64,000 nt of DNA. Source: Corydoras sp. C115 (lineage: Eukaryota > Chordata > Actinopteri > Siluriformes > Callichthyidae). A program made the position numbers and the translations under genes. Within the stretch, counting starts at the first letter, position 1, and every line of letters begins with the position of its first letter. The DNA is taken from assembly GCA_019802505.1 (NCBI GenBank), contig JAFMOC010000051.1, positions 2,476,001 to 2,540,000 on the forward strand, in the 5' to 3' direction. Below, piece by piece: positions 51,601-63,310 of the stretch. The notes below the pieces were generated by a model, which saw only the letters and a list, made by a program, of their open reading frames with translations, was not told the DNA's origin and searched no databases.

Positions 51601-54600
51601 ATGTCCAAAAACAAGGTAAGAAAATATAATACATAGTTTTGGGAAACATTTGCGCTAAAACAATCAAGTATGGCTTTAAAGTAAAATTTAATTAAAATAT
51701 AAATTATTTTTATATTTACAGTGTCATTTTTACTTTAAAGCCATAATTCATGAAATGGGAATTAAAAACGACACACTAATTATTTTTTCCACTCACATTA
51801 ATTTGCTTTAATAATCTGTAGCATAAAATATTTGCATGGTAGAAACAAATTACTATTAATTACAAAATGTGCAATCCAGAGATAGTATGATTCAAGTGCT
51901 ATACTAAGAATATTTTCGTATAGTTTAATATTCCTACTATTTTTTTTTAGAATTAGATACACAAAAGCATGTTTTCCACTTTGTTTTGTCTCACTTGTAT
52001 TTCAGCCAATTGGACACAAGAGAACGTATGGCTTTCAGAAGAAAAAAGATTTGTAAGTATCAGCTGAATGTTGAAAAAGCCCTGTATGGATAGTATGGCT
52101 AAATGTGATTTGTCTTCTTAACACAGGGAAGGAAGCAGTTGTGTTCGCTACCGATGCAGCCTGACTAACACAATCCTGGATGTCCTCCGCCAGAGACCAG
52201 GCTGGATTGAGGTTACAGAGTAAGATTCATACGTAGTATTATCTAAGTATGAGTTTATTACAGTATAGATTAGTGGTTATCCTGCTTATCCCACACATGT
52301 AACCTGAGCTGTTATTTCAACACAATGTGTATAGTCCAGATACATTTACAACCTGATGTCTATTTTGCCCAGGGATGGAGACTGGGATTTTAACTGGTGT
52401 GATACATCCTGGCTGAGAGAGAACTTTGATCACTTGTACATGGAAGAACATGTTAGAATATGTCATTTCCGAAACCACTATGAGGTTGAAATAAATTCAT
52501 TAATTCCTAAAAATCCTTGTCAGTTTGCAAGACTAAAAGTCCAAATCTAAAAGGTGATCCTAACACTAAGATTGGTTGTCATCTGATTTTTTTGATAGTT
52601 AACACGTAAGAATCTAATGGTGAAGAATCTTAAACGCTATAGGAAAACTCTAGAGCGAGAAGCTGGTCGCCTGGAGGCCACGAAATGTGACTTCTTTCCC
52701 CGCACCTTTGAACTACCCAGCGAGTACCATCTTTTTGTGGAGGAATTTAAAAGAAATCCTGGCAGCACCTGGATCATGAAACCTGTAAGTGTCTAGATTA
52801 TATTATTTAAATGATTTACTGATTTATTTACTCATAAGTTTTTGTCTACTTTGACAATTAGACAGCACAATCTGGAAGCGTATCAACTACACAAGTCATT
52901 TGACTGAACAGAAAATCAAAAGATCATATTAAAATGTCACATGTTTTATAATTTATTAAACAAATTTTTACTACTAAATAGCTTCCAATATAACAACCCA
53001 ATTTTAGACCAAAATATTAATGATTTGTTAACTAAAACATTTAGACATTTAGTTTATTAAGTCTATTTATTTTAATTATCATCACTGTGGCTGCTAGAGC
53101 CTGTCCCAGCATTCTTCAGATAAAAGTGCGTGAAAACCATGTATAGATTGCTACAGTCCATAACAGTGCAGAAACATAAAAAACACACCAAGAGAGAATC
53201 CTGTATCTTTATCTGACTAACTAGCAGCTTTTTAAACTGAAAAGAACCAAAATAGGAAAAGAAAGCACACACTGAGCCACAGTCCCGCCCTTAAATCCTT
53301 AAGTATATTTCAATCATTTGGGTGTATAAGATAAAAAAATGCAGTGGTTAGCACGTTTTCAGCGCTAGGGATCGAATCCCCATGGAGTTTCCATGAATAT
53401 TTATGAACTATAAATACAGCAGGCGCACAGCTTCATCCATAGATAACCCTAATAGAGGATAAAGCGGGAGATAATGAATGAATGAATAAATACAGCAGGC
53501 ACACAGCTTGATCCATAGATAACAATGTGTTTGTACTGAAACCACTGTAAATTAATTTCAGACACAAGCTCATGTTGTTTTGAAAAACCATAATACAAAA
53601 AATAATGCTTTCTGAATTATTTCCAATGTTTTTTTTATTGTGTCTTAATGAAATAATCAAAATCTCTGTATACACTGCATGACAGTATATGTGAAGCACA
53701 AAATCTATTTTTCAGGTTGCACGTTCACAAGGAAAGGGAATTTTTCTGTTTCGAAAATTAAAGGATATCATGGAATGGAAAAAGGTATAAGGTGTTTATA
53801 TAGTCACACAGTTAATAAAATATATTTCATATTATATTATTCATGTGTTTTACCTTTTGATACACTTACAAAATAAATAGGAACTATACATTAAGCTAAT
53901 ACATTAAGGGTTACTAAAACATTAATATAAACTAATGTACTAACTAGGATGGCATTCGCGCTGAGGAACAACGAGATGAGGCTCGGGTTGAGAGTTATGT
54001 TGCCCAGCGGTACATAGAGAACCCATATCTCATTAATGGTTAGTGATTTGGTTGTCTCACTAGTTTTATTTATTCTGTAAATCCTAAGTTTTAACACTCT
54101 TTATATTTATTCACAGGAAGGAAGTTTGACCTTAGAATTTATGTTCTTGTAACTTCAGTAAGTCAATTTTTAAATGTCAATGTGCACTTAAAAGCATTTA
54201 TTTGTTTGTTTATGCTAAGGTATAAAAGATGATTTGTAAACTTGTTGTATGTTTCTTTAGTACCGTCCTCTGAAAGCCTGGCTGTATAGAGACGGCTTTG
54301 CACGCTTCTCCAACACCAGATTCTCTCTAAGCAGTATAGATGATCAGTGTATCCTTTAAAAAATTATGATTAACCTTTAAATATTGCCTGGCTATAAATT
54401 GAGGTAATGCAAAAATGTTTCGTATGACAAAAAATCCAACATTTGAAAACATAGTTTTTTAAATTTCACTTTTATATCTCTAAAATATGTTAAATGTTTC
54501 CTTACTGACTTTCAACATTAACATTTCAAGGAACATTTTAATTAACATGAAACAGCTGCATGAGTTCAGTTCCATAATTTATTTGTGTTGACATTATACT

Positions 54601-57600
54601 ATGTATGTAAGGACTGCTGAGAAGCTATAAAGCCACTAGACACAATGTGTTATTTTAAAAAGAGTAATATGAATAAGGTTGAGTTAACTGTGTACAGAAT
54701 ACAGTCTTTTACAACCTCTGATACAGCCGTGATATATATCTTTAATCTATGTTCAGATATCCATCTTACAAATGTAGCAGTGCAAAAAATGGCCCCTGAC
54801 TACGATCCTGAAAAGGTATACAATATTGCATCATTAATGTTTAATTCCTATTGTGAAGCATGTAAATGTTTGACTGACTCAGTGCACTGTTTCCTCACAA
54901 AAATGAATGTCAGGTATGATTCCCAGTAAGGGTGCCAGCAGGTTCCTTTACTGGAGCTTTCATGTTTCCATTGGGAATCCCAGTTTCCTCCCACATTCTA
55001 AAAACATGTAGGCCAGGTAAATTTCAGTGTCCTTGGTCATACATGTATGATTGAATATATTTGTGTTTGAACGTCTGCCCTATAATGTATTGACAGCCAA
55101 TCTAAGGTGTTTCTTTGCCTTGTGCCCTAACTGATAACTGGAACGGGCCACAGCACCATTATATCACATATCAGGATAGCAATAGAAATAAGATAAATGG
55201 CTAAGAAATTAATGAGAAAATAAATGTTAGATAAGAATTAATGGCAATGTTTTAAGAAAAAAATACAAATTATTTGTAAAATAACATTGTTTATACAAAT
55301 GCAAGAAGATAGGTGATAAGTGCAAGCTTTAAATGATCTTACCAATAGAGCCTAAACAGGAAATTAACAAATAGCTGACATAATATTAAGAAAGGGTTTA
55401 CCTTTTTGATTTTTTAGAACCTCCAAACTATGGTTAAAGTTTCTATAGGGTATCTTATATGGTTGAAATGTCAATAAAAACCCATGCATGTAGACATGGT
55501 TGGAACATGCAAACTCTACACAGAAAGGACCTTGTCCACCTTGGCTGAGAATCATACCAAAGGCTTTTCTAATGTGAAGCTGGAACAGACCTATTTGATA
55601 ATGCTATGCATTCCAAACAATACAATGATTTTAAAGCTCTTCACATTTATGATTGTACAGGGCTGCAAGTGGCAGATGCAACAGTTACGCCGTTACTTGA
55701 CTGCAAAGCACAGTGGAGAAACAGTAGACATTATGTTTAGAGAAATTAACAACATATTCATCCGCAGCTTACTGAGTGTGCAGAAGGTCATCATTCATGA
55801 TAAGCACTGCTTTGAGTTGTATGGATACGACATTTTGTTGGACCAAGACCTTAAGCCGTGAGTAATCTGTATAAATTAATTTTCCTCACCATGATTAACT
55901 ACATCTCCGTCTATGCTGCCACATGTAGCTGGAAGTTTCATTTTTCACGTGCCACTGGGGGAAAAATGGTTTTCTGTGAATGTTTAAAATTACATCATGC
56001 AACTTAATGTTGCCAAATTTATGTCAACCCTAAAAAAAATTAACATCTATTGTCCATAGTAAAATTACTATCGGAACAGTTTTTCTTTTAATGTTATTGA
56101 AAAAAAACATGAAAAGCAAGGTGAAATTACATTTACTGTGCACTGTTTCAGGAATCTTTATCAGAAAGTGTTACTGTTTATTATATTCATTTTAAAAGAA
56201 AGAAATAAAATGAGAAGAAACAAAAGCTGCATCCAAAAAGCTGTAGGTATAATATGCAATACTCTTTAACCAGTAAAGCTATAGGCTTCTCATGTATTTA
56301 TATTTATATATTTCCTCTTGTGAATGTAAACTTAGTTGACACCTCACTTTTTTTACATAATTTTTCTTTACTTGTGTTCTGTGGGTGCTTACTTGTTTGC
56401 TTCCAGTTCATCTGGTACATTTGGTGCCTAATGTGTATTTGGATCTACTATAGCACCTACAGGTTTTGCCTACTATGTAGTAAGCAGCAGGCGATATCAG
56501 ATGCACTAGCTGAACATAAACTTTGTCCTTGTTCTACTCTCTTCTGCTTTAAATGCTTGCAGATGGTTGATTGAAGTGAATGCTTCACCCTCTCTTACTG
56601 CTAGCAGTCAGGAAGATTACGGGCTGAAGTATAGACTGTTGGAGGACACGCTACATGTTGTGGACATGGAAGGCTGGTATGATTGTCCAAAATATTTTTT
56701 AGGATGCCACAAAAAGTGTCCCAAAAATGATATAGAGTATGTCACAGATACATATATTTAAACATATTTCCTACAGAAACTGTTTAATTATTATTGCTTG
56801 ATGAAATTTAAGCACCAATCTCCAGTATAATGTTATAATGTGCTGGTTCAGTTTTAATAAATGAAAGTTGTAATTGGAAAACTATTTGTATATTTTGTGA
56901 GATTTTTTTTTTTAAATCTAAATTTAATCAACTCATTTGATTTTCATTCATTCATTCATTCATTATCTCCCGCTTTTTCCTGTATTAGGGTCGCGGTGGG
57001 GTTCCCCATGCTCATCCAGGGGAGAACGTCTCAGGCGCTGGGCAGATACACCCAGGACAGGGCGCCAATCCATCGCAGGGCACACACTCACTCACACAGA
57101 CACACTCTATATTGGGCAATTTTAAGAATTCAATTGACTTGATCCATGTGTTTGGACTGTGGGAGGAAACCGGAGAACCCGGAGGAAACCCACGCAGACA
57201 CGGGGAGAACATGGAAACTCCACCCAGATGGGGATTCGAACCGGGAATCCCTAGCGCCGAGAGGCGAACGTGCTGACCACTAAGCCTCCGTGCTGCCTCA
57301 TTTGATTTTATTTCTAAAAATATAGTATTCGTTTTCTAATTAATACAACACAACCTGTGATTCCATGCTTCTTCTTTTTTTTAGCTTTTTGGGCTGTACT
57401 TTACAGAGTCACTTAATAAACTATGTTTAACCTCTCAGTCTCTCAGGCAAAGAGAAGAGAGTTGGCGGATTTGATCTTATGTGGAATGATGGACCTGTAT
57501 ATAAAGAGGATCTTAGCTTTGAGGCTCTGGGAGGAAGCTTCCAAATTGATAACACCCATCTTGGTAAAAATCATTCTAGATTGCCTTAGGAACTGCTTAA

Positions 57601-58094
57601 TAATTCACTATTATATTTAAGTATATACTACTTTGCAGTAATAAGGATTAATTTGGAATGTATGTTTCCACAGTTTCATTCAAAATATAAAGCAAAAATA
57701 ATGTTTTCATAAATATCTCTTCACCTATTAACACACAACTATACTAATTAATGTGATGACTGGGTGAATCCAAACAACTGAGCAATTTCTGAGAAATTAC
57801 ATAGAGACATGGACAAATAAATATAATGTATAAATAAGATGAACCCTTAAAGTGGCGTGGCCAGTAAACCATGTATATGTTTGTGTGTATATAGACGCTT
57901 CTAATGACTTTTTTTTCACATTTTACATTTATTTTTATTCCTTTTACAAAGGTGTCAATAACATTGGACTCTAATGTCTGAAAATTACAATGAGTTGCTA
58001 ATATTTCTTTTTTATTCTAACAGGCTGTGTGAATGATCGGCAGAAACAGCTACGGCAGCTTTTGAAGCCTTTACCACGACAGAAGAAAATATGA
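51601..58094 (+). CDS. ttll9: Tubulin polyglutamylase-like TTLL9 (tubulin tyrosine ligase-like 9)
   Basis: Fourteen coding exons stay in frame: 51601-51615, 52006-52052, 52127-52219, 52373-52484, 52599-52784, 53716-53784, 53948-54038, 54117-54157, 54261-54348, 54757-54815, 55661-55857, 56563-56676, 57439-57563, 58024-58094. The product is 435 aa, close to the human protein (about 439). The TTL ATP-grasp domain fills most of it. Landmarks are LRQRPGWIEV near 45, DWDFNWCD and HVRICHFRNHYE in exon 4, the nucleotide-binding KPVARSQGKGIFLF at about 150-163, GRKFDLRIYVLVT and AWLYRDGFARFS, and the metal-binding end WLIEVNASPSLTASSQEDY from about 334. TTLL family enzymes add glutamates to tubulin tails; TTLL9 acts on ciliary and flagellar axonemes. 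All splice sites are GT-AG; the exon 4 donor (gttgaa) is weak. No key residue is missing. Confidence 0.96.
53341..53523 (+). repeat. Rearranged SINE fragments with a 37-bp direct repeat, ttll9 intron 5
   Basis: A deleted head (gcagtggttagcacg, then 'gatcgaatcccc') is followed by a 37-bp unit (53411-53447), a SINE tail (cctaatagaggataaagcgg plus ATGA repeats), and the same 37-bp unit again (53487-53523) with two mismatches. The repeat is far longer than the 10-13 bp duplications elsewhere, so it is probably a later local duplication. Confidence 0.8.
54925..55135 (+). repeat. Old SINE copy in ttll9 intron 10
   Basis: 'gtttcctcccacattctaaa', 'aacatgtaggccaggtaaat' and 'tgccctataatgtattgaca' follow family order, strongly diverged. 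No tail is identifiable. Confidence 0.6.
56945..57296 (-). mobile_element. Full-length SINE in ttll9 intron 12
   Basis: The copy is complete from CATT tail to the 'cctccgtgctgc' head. CTCATTTGATTTT flanks it at 56932-56944 and 57297-57309 (13 bp). It is antisense to ttll9 and 140 bp before exon 13. Confidence 0.94.
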
Positions 58095-60260
58095 AAATAA
58101 CTTCAGCCTTTTCACACTAAAAAAAAATCACAGTACAGTTGTGTTTTCTTTATTCTATTTAAATATAATTTAGGTTGGATTGACCCGCAAAACAACCACT
58201 AACGGGCATTGTTGCATGTAAAAGAGTGCTTTAAAAAGGCTGAAGATGTTTGGAAAAAACTTTTTTTCTTCATTTAACAGTTGCATTCATTTCTATTGCA
58301 AAGTGTTGCAGCAAAAGAAACGTACTGTAGCGCAGGACTACTGTCTCGTTCCCTGATGAAAATGATTCAAAATAAGTGATCAGGTAATGCAAAAAAACAT
58401 CAAATGCAGCTTTACAGTAAAAAGACACCAAATACCTCATCTACATACCATTTAACATTACTGTCAGTTATTATAAATGTACAAGATTGTACCACTGATC
58501 AGTCACTATCGTTACTGTTAAACCAAAGATTGCACATTCTGTGGTAAAAGACAGTGAACATGAACAATTTGATGCAAAACAACATGAAAAAAAAACTACA
58601 TATAGTAGAGTTCCAAGAAAAAGTCTGAAAGTCTTATAACATGGCCTTTTACATTAACCTGTTCTGTACAGCTCATAAAAAACAGAGGTATTTGTAATAG
58701 TTGAATTTAAAAGACCCACATTATTGACTTAAATAAAATACAACCATCTATGTAATTGTACAAGATTTTACAAACATTTTCTTGGAATTGAGTATTGAGA
58801 CAATGGACAATTAACATTGTGCACAATGCTGGATAATATACATCTATACTTTTCATATGTGTTAAACAGGACAAAAGTATTGGAGCACCTACAGGAGTTT
58901 CTATTACATCCTATTTTAAGGTGGTCCTCCTTTTTAGAGCTTTGATAACTTTTGGTTTGCTGCAAGGTTTTAAAGTGTACCTGTAAGAATTTTCCCTGCT
59001 CATCCAGAATATGTAAGATCAGACAATAATGCTGCATAAGAGGGTCTGATCTCCAATCTTCATTTTAGTTCATCACAAAGGTGTTTCATAGGGTTGGGTC
59101 AGAGCTTTGTGCTGGCCAGTAAACTTACCCAACCATGTATTTATGCGTCCTAAACATGTCATGATAAATTTGAAAGTTGAAATCCTACAACTGTCCAAAC
59201 TGCATGACTAGGTGCTTGACTTTATATACCTATAGGATTGAAAAAAAACACCCGAATTCAATGAGTAAGAGTGTGTCCCAATACTTTTGTCCGACCAGTG
59301 TGTCACAATATGTTTTTAACCATTTCTTCAGTTCAGCAGCACTTTAAAAACACAGACATGATTACAAAATTGACTAACTGTAGTGTTTAACTGTTATTTA
59401 ATGCAGCATGTAGAATGATAATTGATAGCATCCCTAGTTTCTGATTTTCTGCATCATTACTTTATCTGTTGCAACTTATCAAACGCCAGACAGAAAACTT
59501 CAACATAGTATATATATTCTTAAGCATCATGTAATTTTGGCCACGTGCCAAGATCTAATTAAACATTTAACCACACCAATAGCATGTAAAACAAAAAACT
59601 AAAGTATATTACAAATGCATTCATTTGAACAATGTACACATCTTCAACATTATGCAAAGGCATGAAATGTAAGTTTTTGAATAGATAAATAGACATTGTT
59701 CACAATTTTCCGTGCAAGAAAATATGCAATTAAACCAAAAAAGGGCAATAACTTAAAAATAATGCAAAAATAGTTCACACAAATCAAAGCCCTTATGTCA
59801 ATCACATACAAAAATACATGTAGCCGTTACAAAACATCCATAATTCATGTCAAAAATATACATTCTTCAGCAAACAGCAGTGCTGCATGAATAGTAAATG
59901 AACCTGCTGGCAAAAAAGACAGCAAACATTGGACAATTACAAACATAAAGGTTTACATTTAACATTGTTATCAATTAAAAATAAAACTTAGAAATTCAAG
60001 TAAGTGTATAAATATCTACCATTTCTTAGGAATAATAAATGAATTCAAGTTTGATTAACCCTAATTAATTCCAAAGCAAAGCATCAGTCATTTTACAAAG
60101 GGATAAGTATTTAGACACAAATGAAACATTACAGTCCTAACTTTTATTACAACAATAAAATAATGGCAAGTGCTTAATGTTTTGTTTTTTTAGGTACTTG
60201 GCACAAGGTGCACTCAGGCTGTGAAGTGGTTAACGATTTACCATGTATAATTTATTTATC
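58095..60260. other. Convergent spacer of ttll9 and fam217b with 3' untranslated regions
   Basis: The two genes point at each other across 2.2 kb. AATAAA-type signals on both strands (for example aaataaaat near 58733 for ttll9, and several tttatt on the plus strand near 60140-60260 for fam217b) could end the transcripts. A Tc1-derived element fills 58860-59302. No other gene is seen; overlapping 3' ends are possible. Confidence 0.6.
58860..59302. mobile_element. Internally deleted Tc1-like element
   Basis: Inverted ends GGACAAAAGTATTGG (from 58869) and CCAATACTTTTGTCC (to 59292) bracket sequence such as 'catcacaaaggtgtttcata' and 'catgactaggtgcttgactt', both recognisable from a fish Tc1-like transposon. 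About two thirds of the parent, including its transposase, is deleted. Confidence 0.85.
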
Positions 60261-62962
60261 TTATTTGGCCAGCTGGGTGTTTTTCTGTTTTCTGTTTGCT
60301 TGACTCCCCCTAAAGCCATTACTTTCACCAAGCATTGTTCTATCTCTGGCCTTTAGACCACAGGCTCCACTTTCTGGAGACTGCCTTATTCTTGCCTCCC
60401 TCTTCTCCGGACCACCAGTCTCACGTCTGTAAGCAGTTGAAACATACTTATCTACTGCAATTCTTCTACCATCTTTGTGGCTCTCTACCTCAATAGCTTT
60501 TCCATGATGCCCCTTTCGGGCTGAAGTACTGCCTTTGCTCTTTGAACACAGTTCCTGAGAGGCACGATGCACATTTCCAGCAGCTTGCATGGATATTTGG
60601 TTGCTACTTGGGCTGACAGCATGGTGCGCTTTAGCTATGGCTCTTTTCTGAGCTGAGGCCCGGCTTTCGCTACTGCTTCTTTTCTGGGTGACAATGGGTG
60701 GAGCTTTACGCTCCAGCAATGGACTAAGCCGAGAATGCCGTTGATATGCATACGGAGAGCAGCTACCATTGCACAGGGGATAGCGTAAATGGCAGTAAAA
60801 GCATCGTGAAAGCTGGTTCGCTGACGGGCTTCCCAGGGATGGTAGAAAAGAAAAGGGGGTTGGGCGCTGAGTTTGGCGTACACTTTTGGGTGAATTGAGT
60901 CGTGTAGGAGGTGCAGTGTAAGGCCGTGACAAACCAGTTGTTGTGCAACCTCTAGCACGAGCCATGGTCAACATGGAACGTCCATTTTCAGCCTGAATGG
61001 TCTGGATCTGGTGCCACTCAAGCTGCAGGAGACGTTCTAGATATTTCTCAAGGTGACCAACTGGTTTAGGACGTGGTGCTCGTTTACCCTCTGTATTTAG
61101 CAAGACGGCAAGCTGCCTGAGACTCCATGTGTTGAAAGGTGGTGGAAGGAAGTCAGGGTAGCTATACTTGTCATTTTCTCTCTGAGTGGTGCCTGGGCCT
61201 GGAATGTGTGGATGCAAATCGAAGGGGTCAACAATCTCTGCCCGGAGGTTAAGCTGGGGAGGTGTACAAGGAGAAGGCATGACAGGAAGCCTCTCAGAGT
61301 CGGACAGGTCACTGGCACTATCAGTGTCATCCTCTTTGTGTTTTAAGTGAAGGGACTCGAGGTCTATGATATTTTTGGGGATTGGGAACTGATAAGGAGC
61401 CAGAGGAAGTGATAAATCCCGTCGGCTTCGTTGTGTTGCATAGCTCTGCTTAGCATCAAGACAGCATATGGACTGAGGCGGGACCTTCTGCCTCTCTTCT
61501 TTCTGTTTTAAGGAAGAAGGCTTGGATCTTGAAAACCTTGGAAGAGCTTCAATCGGCATACTTTAATACAAATCAGATAAGATGTTTGAAGAATAAGGAA
61601 AGAATTGGGAAAAAATTTAAACATAGATACTTTCTTTAAACAAGAATGCAAACTTACCTGACCATTTTCTGACCACCAGCTGTAGGACTCTTGGCATGCT
61701 TTGGTCTGTTGCTATTTTGACCCTGAATAAGAAACAGAATTATCTCAGAAGTATTAGAAAAATAGAATAAAAACTATTTATAAGTGGCACAAAAGCACAT
61801 TACCTATATACTTTTAATTATCTATTACCTGGTAATTGCTAAGTGATGCTCTTGTTTAAGGGCCCACATTGGTAACTTTAGTGAATTTAGGATTTAAGAT
61901 CCATCCTTCAGATTGTCAATCCAGCACTCTGACCACAGAGCTACCACACCATTTGACTATTAGACAACTGAGCAAATTTAACAGACTGATCTAAATTATA
62001 ATGTGTAGGTGCTACTGCACCTCAGGTCCAGGATTTAACTGTACTGGTGTTCTATATTTTATATGCTTAAAACTTACAGTTCCAGTTCGGGAGAAAGACT
62101 CCTTGTCCTGCAGAGAAGGCACATTCTTATGCGGTATGCTCGTCTTTTTCTGAGGTTTCTGGATGAACTTGCCTGTTTTACTGTTGCTGAAAATACAAGC
62201 TCAAATTTATAAATAACAGTATGAGCATAATGTTTATATCTTTACCAAGACTAATCATGGGGTGGCACAGTGGCTTAGTGGTTAGCATGTTCTCCTCTCA
62301 GCTAGGGATTCCCGGTTCGAATACCAATCTGGGTGGAGTGTCCATGTTCTCCCCGAGTCTGTGTGGGTTTCCTCCGGGTTCCTCCCACAGTCCAAAAACA
62401 TGAATCAAGGTCAATTGGATTCTCCAAATTGCCCCATATAGAATGTGCTTGTGTGTGTAAATGTGTGAGTGAGTGTGTGCCCAGTGATAGATTGGTGCCC
62501 TGTCCTGGGTCTGCCCAGCGCCCGAAACATTTGTGGCCCGAACCACTTGAATGGGGGGGGGTTCCCCATGCCCCATGCCCATCCAGGGTAGAATGTTCTC
62601 TGGCTCTGGGCAGATACACCCAGGACAGGACACCAATCTACTGCTGGGCACAGACACACTATATGGGGCAATTTGGAGCATTCAATTTAACTTGATCGAT
62701 GTTTTTGGACTGTTGGAGGAAACCCACGCGGACAACATGGAAACACCTAGATTGGGATTCGAACCGGGAATCCCTAGCACTGAGAGGAGAACCTGCAAAC
62801 CACTAAGCCGCCGTGCGGTCTAAGGTTTATCAGTCACTACGAAATGGACACAAACCTCGTATCTGCAGCTGTATTCTCGGAGTTCTTTGCTTTAACCTTT
62901 TCTTTAACTTGGACCTTGTTGAGAATCGTAGACGTCGTGCGTTCCTGTAGAATTGGTCCCAT
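60261..62962 (-). CDS. fam217b: FAM217B family protein
   Basis: Four minus-strand coding exons join in frame: 62962-62856 (ATG at 62962), 62186-62078, 61722-61658 and 61560-60261, giving 526 aa. The internal Met at 61559 is not the start, because exon 3 reads through it in phase. Exon 4 holds the family signature: SASDLSDSERLPV at about 175-187, then TPPQLNLRAEIVDPFDLHP, YSYPDFLPPPF and LEKYLERLLQLEWHQIQTIQ at about 264-283. The order and wording match vertebrate FAM217B. The C-terminal half is basic, Ser- and Arg-rich and probably disordered, with a small Cys cluster (CFYCHLRYPLC). There is no signal peptide or membrane span. Molecular function is unknown for the family. It converges on ttll9. 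Confidence 0.93.
61840..61955 (-). repeat. tRNA-derived SINE remnant in fam217b intron 2
   Basis: 'cttgtttaagggcccacatt', 'tcagattgtcaatccagcac' and 'tgaccacagagctacc' match the second SINE family, better preserved at 35680-35885. Confidence 0.65.
62255..62545 (+). mobile_element. SINE arm 1 of an inverted pair in fam217b intron 1
   Basis: It starts 'ggggtggcacagtggcttag', with box A and a box B-like 'ggttcgaatacc', and runs through the central domain to 'ctgcccagcgcccgaaaca'. The L2-like tail is missing and the next element begins at once in the opposite direction. Confidence 0.92.
62550..62820 (-). mobile_element. SINE arm 2 of an inverted pair in fam217b intron 1
   Basis: In plus-strand order: 'ggttccccatgccccatgcc', central domain, 'gattcgaaccgggaatccct' (box B in reverse) and 'accactaagccgccgtgcgg'. 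It is a copy with small deletions, tail to tail with the preceding element and ending about 35 bp from coding exon 1. Confidence 0.92.
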
Positions 62963-63310
62963 TGCAAACACCAACAGAACCAGATTCACCTCAGCTGCTA
63001 CCGTTAGTGAGAAAACCTGTCCATTTTAAAGCAGCGTCGTCCTGCTCGCCTCATCGCAAACACTGACCAGGATTCAACCTTTACCTCAAAAAACAACACG
63101 CTCAAAACGGCGACACAATTATCTTCGACGACCGTCAGTTTCTCGTCGAGATAATCAACTTTTGTCGCTGTAATTCCTGGAAAGCAATATTGGAAATAAA
63201 TTTACGAGCAGCCAAATTCATTCAATCTTCCTGAAGCTTTCCAAGGTCTTGTTTACCTCTCGACGGCTCTTTCAGACTGCATGATACTGTGGCATGATGG
63301 GAAACCGAGT
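62963..63310 (-). promoter_or_regulatory. fam217b: fam217b 5' region and candidate promoter
   Basis: CpGs are frequent from about 62930 to 63600. On the minus strand a good donor (CGAGAG then gtaaac) lies at 63257/63256, suggesting a non-coding first exon, with a possible acceptor (ctaacggtagcag) just before the coding exon. The plus-strand string GCATGATGGGAAACCGAGT at 63292-63310 matches, in reverse, 14 of 19 positions of the ZNF143/THAP11 (SBS) element as I remember it. The transcription start is not established. Confidence 0.45.

Noticed and set aside
60635..60958. 107-codon and 61-codon minus-strand frames
   Set aside because: They lie inside fam217b exon 4 in other frames; the fam217b frame matches the family and these do not.
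61097..61330. 77-codon minus-strand frame
   Set aside because: An out-of-frame shadow of fam217b exon 4.
61557..61559. ATG at the start of the long fam217b frame as the true start codon
   Set aside because: A 3' splice site immediately precedes it and three upstream exons keep frame into it, ending at an ATG at 62962.
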